62,378 nucleotides of DNA, from NCBI RefSeq assembly GCF_008016795.1, contig NZ_SDIK01000035.1, positions 1 to 62,378 of the forward strand, read 5' to 3'. Of the stretch, positions 37,150 to 45,731 are shown one piece after another. The notes below the pieces were generated by a model, which ran no database searches, was not told the origin of the DNA, and worked only from the letters and a program-made list of their open reading frames with translations. How positions within the stretch are numbered: the stretch's first letter is position 1; each line of letters starts with the position of its first letter. The translations under genes and the position numbers were made by a program. This stretch comes from Prevotella brunnea. Lineage in GTDB: Bacteria > Bacteroidota > Bacteroidia > Bacteroidales > Bacteroidaceae.

Positions 37150-39717
37150 ATGAAACGTTATATTTATTTATTGCTTGCAATTATACTCCCAACAATTACA
37201 GTTGCACAAAGGATTAGAGTCGCAGCTCCACGCCAAGTTGTGGTAGGCGAGGAGTTCCAAGTTGAATATACAGTATATACAGATAATATTGATGGTTTTA
37301 AATTGGCAAAAATTCCTGACGGAATAGAAATACTTGCCGGTCCATACATTGGTAAACAGTCAAGCTATCAAGTAATCAATGGGCATACAAGCAGTTCATC
37401 ATCTATAACATACGACTATGTTTTCGTAGCTACCAAAAAAGGCAATTTTACTCTTCCACCGGCAAAAATAACCATTAACGGACAAAACTTGGCCTCGACA
37501 CCGGTTAAACTATCTGCATTTGGAAATGCCAACATTAATAGATCTGCTAATGGGAAGGGACAATATGCGGATGAAATCGAAGTTACTCGTCCTGAAAGCA
37601 AGACGGTAGGTTCTAAGGATCTTTTTATTAAAGTTTCTGCAAACAAAACAAAAGTATATGAGCAGGAACCCATCGTCTTGACTTATAAGGTATATACTTC
37701 TGTTAATCTTATTAGTTTAGCCGGTAAAATGCCCGACCTTACAGGATTTCACATTCAAGAGGTTAAACTGCCTCAACAAAAGTCATTCCATACGGAAATC
37801 GTAAAGGGGCGGAAGTATCAGTGCACCACATGGAGTCAATATGTATTATTTCCCCTTGTTCCCGGAAAGACTAAAATTCCTTCTATTACCTTTCACGGAA
37901 CAATAAGACCGGGGTTCGATGATTTTGATCCTTTTGCTTTCATGTCTGACGGAGGAGATATAAATAAGGATATAATTGCCCCGGGACTAACACTAAAGAT
38001 TATCCCATTACCTCAAAAGCCTGTTGGTTTCTCCGGTGGAGTGGGGAAATTAAATATAACCGCCCAATTAAATAATGATGAAGTTAAAGAAGGAGACCCA
38101 ATTAACTTACGCGTAATTATTAGTGGGCAGGGAAACTTAAAATTACTCAAACAACCCATTGTTGGTTTTCCTAAAGATTTTGATGTTTACGATGCCAAAG
38201 TATCGGATAAAACAACGTTGGGAGTAAATGGAACTGAGGGAAGTATAGTCTATGATTTTATGGCGGTTCCTCACAAAAAAGGTGTCTATGAAATACCGGC
38301 AATAGAATATATATATTTCGATACGTCCTCAAACAGCTATAAAACAATTCAGACTCGAGCTTTTAAGATTAAAGTTGCAAAGGGAAACGGAATATTTGAC
38401 GATTTGTCAGCAATAACAAAAAATAATTGGAGTGATATTCGAGCTATTAAAACCGGTAGGACAAAGAATATCTTTAGTTATTCTTTCTTTGGCTCTGTTT
38501 TTTTCTGGCTAACACTCTTTTTCATCGTTATATCATTTGTGGTTATGCTTCAATGGTTAAAGAAACGCTCTCACATGCAAGCCGACATAGTTTTCTTAAA
38601 AGGTAAAAATGCGCGAAAGGTTGCAATCGTGCGTATGCACAATGCCAGACAACTGATGGAACGAGGAAAATCAACAGAGTTTTATGATGAGGTTCTCCAT
38701 GCCCTTTGGGGATATGTCAGCAACAAACTTGATATTCCTGTTGAACGATTATCTCGGAATAATATCAGAGAAACTTTTTCTCAAAAGAATGTTGGTGAGC
38801 AAACTATCAATAAATTCATTGAAGCTCTTGATGAATGTGAGTTTCAACGTTATGCACCGGGAGATGAACGGGGGAATATGAAATCAACATACGAATCTGC
38901 ACTTTCAGCAATTACGGATATAGAGGAGACTATGAAAAAGAAGACCAAAGATGTACATTCGAACATACTTTTATGGATGTTTTTTATACAATTTTTCATC
39001 TGTATTCTGTGGAGTTCAAACGCTTTCTCCCAAAAGAAGACGGATGCGGATAAAGCGTATCAATCAGGAAATTACGAACAGGCAATACATATTTATCAAT
39101 CTCTTTTATCAAAGGAAGCAACTGCTGATTTATTCTACAATTTGGGCAATGCTTATTATAAACATAACGATATTACCAAGTCTATAATAGCTTATGAGAG
39201 GGCATTACGGCTCTCTCCCAGCGATGAAGACATACTTTTCAATCTTAACTTGGCACAATCCAAGACGATTGACCGCATTCCGCCAAAACCAGAAATGTTT
39301 TTTGTAAGCTGGACAAAGGCTTTGATTAATCTATTAAGTATAGATGGGTGGGCGTATTTAGGCTTAATTTCTTTATTCTTCGCATTGGCATTAACCCTTG
39401 TGTATCTTTTTGAAAGCAAACTCAAATGGAAAAAAATTGGTTTCTTTTTGGCAGTGTCTTGCTTTTTACTTTTTATATTCTCAAATGTGTTTGCACTCTA
39501 CCAACGTTCTGAATTACTCAATAATGATTCTGCGATTGTAATATCGCCCATGGCTGAGGTAAAACTTACTCCAAGTAACAAATCAGCTTCATTGATGATT
39601 ATTCATGAAGGGACGAGAGTAAATATTACAGATAGAAATATCAGAGATTGGCGAGGTATAACTTTGGCAAACGGAGATAGTGGATGGATTAAGTCTGACA
39701 TGATAGAAGAAATTTAA
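37150..39717 (+). CDS. batD: BatD-BatE fusion protein
   Basis: An 855-residue single frame combining two Bat proteins. Residues 1-594 are BatD: signal peptide (MKRYIYLLLAIILPTITVAQ), repeated beta domains (RVAAPRQVVVGEEFQVEYTV, IVLTYKVYTSVNLISLAGKM), a membrane helix at about 441-464 and a cytosolic helical tail. From Met595 (ATG 38932) the sequence looks like a separate BatE: a signal-peptide-like segment (LLWMFFIQFFICILWSSNAF), TPR at about 630-700 (LFYNLGNAYYKHNDITKSII), two helices at about 733-754 and 763-784, and an SH3-like C-terminal domain (VKLTPSNKSASLMIIHEGTR). The two are separate genes in the classical Bat operon. A GGAG lies just before the internal ATG, so BatE could also be made on its own. 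Confidence 0.88.
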   Translation: MKRYIYLLLAIILPTITVAQRIRVAAPRQVVVGEEFQVEYTVYTDNIDGFKLAKIPDGIEILAGPYIGKQSSYQVINGHTSSSSSITYDYVFVATKKGNFTLPPAKITINGQNLASTPVKLSAFGNANINRSANGKGQYADEIEVTRPESKTVGSKDLFIKVSANKTKVYEQEPIVLTYKVYTSVNLISLAGKMPDLTGFHIQEVKLPQQKSFHTEIVKGRKYQCTTWSQYVLFPLVPGKTKIPSITFHGTIRPGFDDFDPFAFMSDGGDINKDIIAPGLTLKIIPLPQKPVGFSGGVGKLNITAQLNNDEVKEGDPINLRVIISGQGNLKLLKQPIVGFPKDFDVYDAKVSDKTTLGVNGTEGSIVYDFMAVPHKKGVYEIPAIEYIYFDTSSNSYKTIQTRAFKIKVAKGNGIFDDLSAITKNNWSDIRAIKTGRTKNIFSYSFFGSVFFWLTLFFIVISFVVMLQWLKKRSHMQADIVFLKGKNARKVAIVRMHNARQLMERGKSTEFYDEVLHALWGYVSNKLDIPVERLSRNNIRETFSQKNVGEQTINKFIEALDECEFQRYAPGDERGNMKSTYESALSAITDIEETMKKKTKDVHSNILLWMFFIQFFICILWSSNAFSQKKTDADKAYQSGNYEQAIHIYQSLLSKEATADLFYNLGNAYYKHNDITKSIIAYERALRLSPSDEDILFNLNLAQSKTIDRIPPKPEMFFVSWTKALINLLSIDGWAYLGLISLFFALALTLVYLFESKLKWKKIGFFLAVSCFLLFIFSNVFALYQRSELLNNDSAIVISPMAEVKLTPSNKSASLMIIHEGTRVNITDRNIRDWRGITLANGDSGWIKSDMIEEI

Positions 39718-39732
39718 AGTAGGTGGACTTTT

Positions 39733-40434
39733 ATGATGGAGCAATTGATAAATTTTGATAAATCTTTCTTGCAACTATTCAATGGAAGCGATAACGTTTT
39801 CATTGATGATTTTGTATTGTTGCTGACATCAGGATTTACATGGATTCCATTGTATTTAGCCCTTTTATATCTCATTATTAAGAATAATGACGCATGGAAT
39901 AAGATATTTCTTATTATCCTATCGGTCGGTCTGTGTATGCTGATATCAAATGGTTTTAATGGCGGGGTAATAAAACCGTTTATCGGACGAGTTCGCCCTT
40001 CGTTGGATCCGGATCTTATCACCGACTTACAGTTGGTTAGAAACTATACCGGATCAGGGTTTAGCTTTTTTTCCGCACACGCTTGTAACACCTTCGCAAT
40101 AGCTGTTTTCTTCAGTCTGTTGGTGAGAAGTAAACTGCTTTCATTCTTTCTCATAGGATGGGCAATGCTAAATAGCTGGACTCGTTTGTATTTGGGCGTT
40201 CATTACCCTCTTGATGTCGTTGTGGGAATGTTGATGGGAAGTCTCATTTCTGTTTTTATCTATGGAGGCTATATGCGAATATCCAAGAAGTTTACCCCTA
40301 CAATGCCATTTATATCTTCACAATATACGCCATCGGGTTATAATTTTTCGGACGTTGATATCATTATCACAGTCTTTATCTTTACACTCTTATACTGCAT
40401 CATTCGTGCGGTAATTCAATTAGGTTTTTTATAG
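39733..40434 (+). CDS. PAP2 family membrane phosphatase
   Basis: A 233-residue integral membrane phosphatase of the type 2 phosphatidic acid phosphatase family. The three motifs are visible: VIKPFIGRVRPS (motif 1), GFSFFSAHACNTFA (motif 2 with catalytic His) and SWTRLYLGVHYPLDVVVG (motif 3 with His and Asp). About six membrane helices. Substrate could be a lipid phosphate or undecaprenyl pyrophosphate; the sequence does not say which. Follows the Bat operon by 15 bp and precedes the QueA-like gene by 1 bp. Confidence 0.92.
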   Translation: MMEQLINFDKSFLQLFNGSDNVFIDDFVLLLTSGFTWIPLYLALLYLIIKNNDAWNKIFLIILSVGLCMLISNGFNGGVIKPFIGRVRPSLDPDLITDLQLVRNYTGSGFSFFSAHACNTFAIAVFFSLLVRSKLLSFFLIGWAMLNSWTRLYLGVHYPLDVVVGMLMGSLISVFIYGGYMRISKKFTPTMPFISSQYTPSGYNFSDVDIIITVFIFTLLYCIIRAVIQLGFL

Positions 40435-40435
40435 T

Positions 40436-41713
40436 ATGCAAATGAAAACAGAAACAAAACATATTAAAATCTCGGAATTCGACTATCTTCTGCCCGACCA
40501 AAGAATAGCTAAATTCCCCTTACCACAAAGGGATCATAGCAAACTTCTGCTCTATAAGCATGGAGAGGTTTCGGAAGATTTGTTTTACAATCTTAAAAGC
40601 CATCTTCCGAAGGGAGCATTGATGGTTTTCAACAACACGAAAGTAATTCAGGCTCGTATGCATTTTCGCAAGGACACGGGAGCATTAATAGAGATTTTCT
40701 TGATGGAACCTGCTCAACCAACCGATTACGAGCTAATGTTTCAAACAAATGCCACTTGCTCATGGTTGTGCATGATTGGTAATTTGAAAAAATGGAAATC
40801 CGGAACCCTTTCCCGCACATTTGAAATCAATGGTAAATCTCTTCATCTGACTGCAACCATTGATAAGTCGAAGATTACTGAAGCTAAGGGTGGGACTAAC
40901 TATTGGGTGGATTTTAGTTGGGATAATGATAAAGTAACATTTGCCGAAATTCTTGAGGCGGTTGGCGAATTGCCCATTCCACCATATCTTAATAGAGAAA
41001 CTCAAGAAAGCGATAAAACTACTTATCAAACCGTATATTCAAAGATTAAAGGTTCGGTTGCGGCACCGACAGCCGGACTACATTTTACAAATTCTGTCCT
41101 ACAAGCCCTTGACGATTGCGGAATTGTTCGTGATGAATTGACGCTTCATGTCGGAGCAGGTACTTTCAAGCCGGTAAAAAGCAGAGAGATACAAGGACAT
41201 GACATGCATACAGAATATGTTGTAGTTCATCGTCATACTTTGGAACATCTGCTTGAGCATGATTGCTCGGCCATAGCCGTTGGCACCACGAGTGTTCGAA
41301 CGCTTGAGAGTCTGTATTACATGGGAGCGAAACTTGAAGCAAACCCCACAGCAACGGAAGCTGATTTGCATGTAAAGCAGTGGGAGCCTTATGAGTATGA
41401 GCATGATGAGAAAGGAAACGTGCTTATTAATGGAAAACCGCTCTCTGTGTCAAAAGCAATCCGGAATCTATTGGATTATTTGGATAATGACAAGCTGAAA
41501 GCCCTACATTCAAGTACGCAAATAATTATTGCTCCGGGCTATAAGTACAAAATCGTTAAAATGCTAATAACCAATTTCCATCAGCCACAATCAACGCTTT
41601 TACTACTTGTGAGTGCATTTCTGAATGGTGATTGGCGAAAAGTTTATGATTATGCTCTTTCGCATGATTTTCGTTTCCTTAGTTATGGTGATAGCAGTTT
41701 GTTGATACCTTAA
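40436..41713 (+). CDS. S-adenosylmethionine:tRNA ribosyltransferase-isomerase (QueA family)
   Basis: A 425-residue QueA-family protein: DYLLPDQRIAKFPLPQRDHS, GALMVFNNTKVIQARM, GELPIPPYLNRETQESDKTT, YQTVYSKIKGSVAAPTAGLHF, LTLHVGAGTFKPV, TSVRTLESLYYMG and TNFHQPQSTLLLLVSAF are all present. Canonical QueA is about 350 residues; this one carries an extra stretch around 300-345 (ATEADLHVKQWEPYEYEHDE). Bacteroidetes often have such a long homologue beside a standard QueA, so it may be the queuosine enzyme or a paralogue; I leave the symbol empty. Confidence 0.85.
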   Translation: MQMKTETKHIKISEFDYLLPDQRIAKFPLPQRDHSKLLLYKHGEVSEDLFYNLKSHLPKGALMVFNNTKVIQARMHFRKDTGALIEIFLMEPAQPTDYELMFQTNATCSWLCMIGNLKKWKSGTLSRTFEINGKSLHLTATIDKSKITEAKGGTNYWVDFSWDNDKVTFAEILEAVGELPIPPYLNRETQESDKTTYQTVYSKIKGSVAAPTAGLHFTNSVLQALDDCGIVRDELTLHVGAGTFKPVKSREIQGHDMHTEYVVVHRHTLEHLLEHDCSAIAVGTTSVRTLESLYYMGAKLEANPTATEADLHVKQWEPYEYEHDEKGNVLINGKPLSVSKAIRNLLDYLDNDKLKALHSSTQIIIAPGYKYKIVKMLITNFHQPQSTLLLLVSAFLNGDWRKVYDYALSHDFRFLSYGDSSLLIP

Positions 41714-41726
41714 AAGCATGTAAACA

Positions 41727-42914
41727 ATGAAAATAGGAGATAAGGTTAGATTTTTAAGTGAAGTGGGAGGCGGAAGAATTTCCGGCTTTCAAAATAAAAA
41801 TATCGTATTGGTGGAAGATGCTGATGGTTTTGAAATTCCGACACCGATTAACGATATAGTTGTTATTCCCGATGACGAAATGTTGGAATCAAAAATTAAG
41901 AACATCGAAAAAGCCAATCACGAAAAGGATGCCAATGAGTTTAAATCCATTAAAGCACGCTTGACGGATAATTCAGACCTTGATAATGAGTCTCAGGAAA
42001 TGGAGGATAGTTGTGATTTCGTATCACCCACAAAAGTCTCCTATCCAACGAATGAACGCGAAGGTGGTGATGAGCTTCTACTATTTTTGGCTTTTCTTCC
42101 CAAGTCGTTCAACAACCTTTCAAATACTGATTTCTCCACCTATTTGGTGAACGATTCCAATTACCATGCTTATTATGCTTATGCCGTAAAAGATGGAGAC
42201 CTATGGATGTGTAAAACGACCGGACATATCGACCCTAACACTAAATTGCTTCTTGAAGATTTTTTTTATTCCGACCTGAATGACTTAGAAGATATAAGCA
42301 TACAAATTTTTGCTTACAAACCGGACAAACGCTTTGAGTTGCAACCGACCATTGACACAAAAATACATTTGGATGGGACCAAGTTCTACAAGAGAAATTC
42401 CTTTGTTGAGAATGATTTTTTCGACTCGCCTGCTATCTTGTTTTCTTTACCCGGCAAGGATAAAGTTTTACCCGGATTGAGTGGAAAGAAGCATAAAACA
42501 TTCATTAAATTACAAAGTAGTCATACTGAAGAAATAGAAACAAAACCATCATCAACAAGCAATAAAATCATAAAAACAGCTGATAAGAGACAAATAAGGA
42601 CACATAGTACGAAACAATTGCTGAAAAATGATAAAATTGTTGTAGATTTGCATGCCAATGAATTGTTGGAAACAACAACCGGTATGTCGGCGCATGACAT
42701 CTTGGAGTATCAACTTCAGGTTTTCCGGAATATTCTGGAACAATATAAGAATAAAAACGGTCAGAAGATTGTCTTTATTCATGGAAAAGGAGAAGGCGTT
42801 CTCAGACACGCCTTAATTCATGAGTTAAACTATAAATATAAAAAATATCAATACCAAGACGCATCATTTCGAGAATATGGATATGGTGCAACACAAGTTA
42901 CTATAACAACCTAA
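41727..42914 (+). CDS. DUF2027 and Smr domain protein
   Basis: A 395-residue protein. The N-terminal about 60 residues (MKIGDKVRFLSEVGGGRISG, VEDADGFEIPTPINDIVVIP) resemble the MutS2-type KOW-like segment. A central DUF2027 region spans about 105-255. The C-terminal Smr domain (about 310-395) has VVDLHANELLETTTGMSAHD, IVFIHGKGEGVLRHAL and the closing YGYGATQVTI. Smr domains nick or bind branched nucleic acids and act in ribosome rescue in some bacteria; the role of this Bacteroidetes architecture is unknown. Confidence 0.92.
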   Translation: MKIGDKVRFLSEVGGGRISGFQNKNIVLVEDADGFEIPTPINDIVVIPDDEMLESKIKNIEKANHEKDANEFKSIKARLTDNSDLDNESQEMEDSCDFVSPTKVSYPTNEREGGDELLLFLAFLPKSFNNLSNTDFSTYLVNDSNYHAYYAYAVKDGDLWMCKTTGHIDPNTKLLLEDFFYSDLNDLEDISIQIFAYKPDKRFELQPTIDTKIHLDGTKFYKRNSFVENDFFDSPAILFSLPGKDKVLPGLSGKKHKTFIKLQSSHTEEIETKPSSTSNKIIKTADKRQIRTHSTKQLLKNDKIVVDLHANELLETTTGMSAHDILEYQLQVFRNILEQYKNKNGQKIVFIHGKGEGVLRHALIHELNYKYKKYQYQDASFREYGYGATQVTITT

Positions 42915-42926
42915 ATACTATATGCG

Positions 42927-44891
42927 ATGAAACATGGATTTATCAAAGTGGCAGCAGCCATCCCGGCAGTTCGAGTCGCTGACACAAAATTTAATCTTGA
43001 AGCTATCGAAGAACAGATAGCAATTGCTGAAGGTAAAGGTGTAGAAATCATAGCATTTCCGGAACTCTCGCTGACAAGTTATTCCTGTCAGGATTTGTTC
43101 CGTCAACAACTTCTACTTGAAAATGCAGAGCACGCCGTGTTAATGTTATTGGCCTTCACACGACAATTAGACATTATATCCGTTGTGGGTGCTCCGGTAA
43201 GTGTGGGACCTTTAACCTTAAATTGCGCCATCGTCATCCAACAAGGGAAGATTTTGGGCATAGTCCCTAAAACTTATTTGCCAAACTATGACGAGTTCTA
43301 TGAGAAACGCTGGTTTGCCTCCGCAAAAGACTTACATCCCACGCAAATTCATTATGCAGGACAAACAATCCGGGTTTCCAATGAAATGCAAATCTTCGAG
43401 ACGGTCAGTGGTGTGAAATTTGGATGTGAAATATGTGAGGATGTTTGGGCTCCCATAGCTCCCAGCAGCTATCTTGCATTGGCAGGAGCTGAAATACTAT
43501 TCAACTTGTCGGCCACTGACGAGTTGTTCGGAAAGCATCAATACCTTAACGAAATGCTGATGCAGCACAGCGCACGCCTCATGGCGGCTTACGTATATAG
43601 CAGTTGTGGATTTGGCGAGAGTACCCAGGATATAGTTAATGCCGGGAATGCCATAATCTACGAGAGTGGCAATTTGGTGGCACATTCCGAACGTTTCAGT
43701 TTGGAGCCGCAACTGCGTGTGGCTGAAATAGACATCGATCGTTTGCGAAGTGAGCGTCGCAACAATACCACCTTCTGCGGTGCTCAACGCACACTCGGCA
43801 CAGAGCCGTTGGGACTTAATGTTTCGTTCAATATTAAGGATACCATTAAATGTGGCGCACCCAATAATCCGGAGAAAGACTTTGTACTCTCGCGTCATAT
43901 AGACCCACACCCCTTTATGCCGGAACGAGCTGACAAGAATGCGGCCTGTCACGAGATGTTCAATGCACAGGTGTTTGGACTTGTCCGCAGGTTGGTGCAT
44001 ACACATAGCAAGAATGTTGTTTTGGGCGTTAGTGGCGGATTAGACTCCACCCTTGCGCTACTTGTCTGTGTAAGAGCTTTCGACCGTTTAGGCTACGACC
44101 GGAAAGGCATTTTGGGAGTTACCATGCCGGGGTTTGGAACTTCTGCGCGCACTTATCAAAATGCCGTCAAACTCATGGAAGAATTGGGCATCACGATGAA
44201 AGAAATCAACATCACCTCTTCTGTCATTCAGCACTTGAAAGATCTTGAACATGATTTAAGTCTTCAGGACTCGACGTATGAGAATGCACAGGCACGTGAA
44301 AGAACGCAAATCTTAATGGACTTGAGTAATAAGTGCAATGGATTTGTTGTGGGGACAGGCGACATGAGCGAATTGGCGTTGGGGTGGTGCACCTATAATG
44401 GCGACCACATGAGCATGTATGCTGTAAATGCGGGAGCACCGAAGACCACTATCAAAGATTTGATTAGATATTATGCCAACAACGAGAACAACGAGGACAT
44501 CAGCACCTGCTTGATAGATGTTATCAACACGCCCATTTCTCCGGAACTCCTCCCTGCAAATGAAGCGGGCGAGATTGAGCAGAAGACTGAAGATATCGTG
44601 GGCCCATACGAACTTCATGATTTCTTCCTTTATTATGTTCTCCGTTATGGTTTCCGCCCTTCTAAGATTATATTCCTCGCTCAATCTGCCTTTGCGGGGG
44701 TATATACAAATGAAGTTATCAAGAAGTGGCTGAAAGTATTTATTGAACGCTTCTTCAAACATCAATTCAAGCGTTCCTGCCTGCCCGATGCGCCAAAGAC
44801 ATCGGTTGTCAGTCTCTCGCCACGAGGCGACTGGCGAATGCCCTCCGATGCCATGGCCACAGATTGGCTCGCAGAATTGGAAAAGGAATGA
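42927..44891 (+). CDS. nadE: Glutamine-dependent NAD+ synthetase
   Basis: A 654-residue two-domain enzyme converting NaAD to NAD+ with ammonia from glutamine. The N-terminal nitrilase-type glutaminase has the triad Glu46 (IAFPELSLTSYSCQD), Lys115 (GIVPKTYLPNYDEFYEKRW) and Cys170 (FGCEICEDVWAP). The C-terminal synthetase domain has the PP-loop VLGVSGGLDSTLAL, GVTMPGFGTSARTYQNA and TGDMSELALGWCTYNGDHMS. Full length. A strong hairpin follows at 44915. Confidence 0.97.
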   Translation: MKHGFIKVAAAIPAVRVADTKFNLEAIEEQIAIAEGKGVEIIAFPELSLTSYSCQDLFRQQLLLENAEHAVLMLLAFTRQLDIISVVGAPVSVGPLTLNCAIVIQQGKILGIVPKTYLPNYDEFYEKRWFASAKDLHPTQIHYAGQTIRVSNEMQIFETVSGVKFGCEICEDVWAPIAPSSYLALAGAEILFNLSATDELFGKHQYLNEMLMQHSARLMAAYVYSSCGFGESTQDIVNAGNAIIYESGNLVAHSERFSLEPQLRVAEIDIDRLRSERRNNTTFCGAQRTLGTEPLGLNVSFNIKDTIKCGAPNNPEKDFVLSRHIDPHPFMPERADKNAACHEMFNAQVFGLVRRLVHTHSKNVVLGVSGGLDSTLALLVCVRAFDRLGYDRKGILGVTMPGFGTSARTYQNAVKLMEELGITMKEINITSSVIQHLKDLEHDLSLQDSTYENAQARERTQILMDLSNKCNGFVVGTGDMSELALGWCTYNGDHMSMYAVNAGAPKTTIKDLIRYYANNENNEDISTCLIDVINTPISPELLPANEAGEIEQKTEDIVGPYELHDFFLYYVLRYGFRPSKIIFLAQSAFAGVYTNEVIKKWLKVFIERFFKHQFKRSCLPDAPKTSVVSLSPRGDWRMPSDAMATDWLAELEKE

Positions 44892-44914
44892 TGTGGGAAA
44901 ACAGAATTGTATGA

Positions 44915-44967
44915 GAAATAAGGTCGGATAACATCTCTTTCGGTATTCCGACCTTATTTCTTCTTTT
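44915..44967 (+). terminator. Probable terminator after nadE
   Basis: GAAATAAGGTCGGA (44915-44928) pairs perfectly with TCCGACCTTATTTC (44947-44960), 18-nt loop, followed by TTCTTTTG. Symmetry would allow action on both strands. Confidence 0.75.
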
Positions 44968-44983
44968 GACAGATATTATCAGT

Positions 44984-45049
44984 GAGAGGTTCAAACAATT
45001 CTGCGACCGGAGCGACGACGAAATCTACAAACGCATTCACGTGTTGTAG
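44984..45049 (+). pseudogene. Possible C-terminal remnant of a degraded gene
   Basis: A frame reading ERFKQFCDRSDDEIYKRIHV then L and stop TAG (45047-45049) has strong coding character and the GC-richer codon use of the following DUF6078 gene. It has no start codon of its own, and its frame runs back into the nadE terminator. It could be the tail of a gene carried in with DUF6078 and cut off. I recognise no family and the call is tentative. Confidence 0.3.
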
Positions 45050-45076
45050 GAACAAAGAACTAAATTTCAATCAGAA

Positions 45077-45502
45077 ATGGAATACGATATTTGCTACACG
45101 CCTCAATGTCCCCGCCATGAGGAATGTACGCTTTGGCACAACGCACGGCGCGAGATGGAGCAGGACAGATTCTTCCTTTCCATCGCCAACCCGCGGATCA
45201 TCGAAAAGGCAGGGGGCTACGACCATTGTCCGGTGTTTCACCGGTGGGAACTGCGACGTTTTGCTCGTGGCATGCGCTGGCGTTACGGTGCGCTCACGAG
45301 CGATGCTCAGGACGCGATACATGAAAGGTTGGAAAGCCACTTCGGATATGCGTTGATAGGACGTATGCGCCGTGGCGACGAGGTCATTTCGCCCGATGAC
45401 CAAGCATACATCCGCAAGGTTTTTGCCGAGGCAGGGCAGGGGGTGGAACCAGAATTCCTGGCTTTTGAAGAGCACTATATCAAGCCGCCTCGCCGAAAAT
45501 AG
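45077..45502 (+). CDS. DUF6078 family protein
   Basis: A 141-residue protein beginning MEYDICYTPQCPRHEECTLW with a Cys/His-rich start (CPRHEEC) that may bind metal, then RFFLSIANPRIIEKAGGYDH, CPVFHRWELRRFARGMRWRY and LIGRMRRGDEVISPDDQAYI. It resembles DUF6078, a Bacteroidales family of unknown function. The gene is visibly richer in G and C than its neighbours, suggesting recent acquisition. An opposing 232-codon frame over it is a shadow. A six-unit 22-bp array starts 14 bp after its stop. Confidence 0.75.
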   Translation: MEYDICYTPQCPRHEECTLWHNARREMEQDRFFLSIANPRIIEKAGGYDHCPVFHRWELRRFARGMRWRYGALTSDAQDAIHERLESHFGYALIGRMRRGDEVISPDDQAYIRKVFAEAGQGVEPEFLAFEEHYIKPPRRK

Positions 45503-45516
45503 CACGTGCGATAATG

Positions 45517-45648
45517 TTTCCTCTCGTGGAACGGAAATATCCCTCTCGTGGAACGCTGACGTTCCATGGGAGGAACATGAATGTTCCATGGGTGGAATGT
45601 GAACGTTCCATGGGTGGAATATAAACGTTCCATGGGTGGGAAGTGAAC
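45517..45648. repeat. 22-bp tandem repeat array E (6 units)
   Basis: Six exact 22-bp units start at 45517, 45539, 45561, 45583, 45605 and 45627. The last four begin GTTCCATGGG and carry the inverted repeat GTTCC...GGAAC or GGAAT; the first two keep the right half (CTCTCGTGGAACG) but lack the left. The array lies between DUF6078 and the convergent C45-type gene. It has no spacers and is unrelated in sequence to arrays A-D. Confidence 0.92.
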
Positions 45649-45731
45649 GGTTGTTCGCACTCTGACAAGACAAGAGCTTATCGGAAGCATACAATATCAG
45701 CCGTCTTTGTGTGGTCTTCCTGATTTGGAGC

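Noticed and set aside
44915..44967. Hairpin after nadE as an attachment site or transposon end
   Set aside because: A perfect stem with adjoining T-rich sequence right after a stop codon is explained by termination; there is no target duplication.
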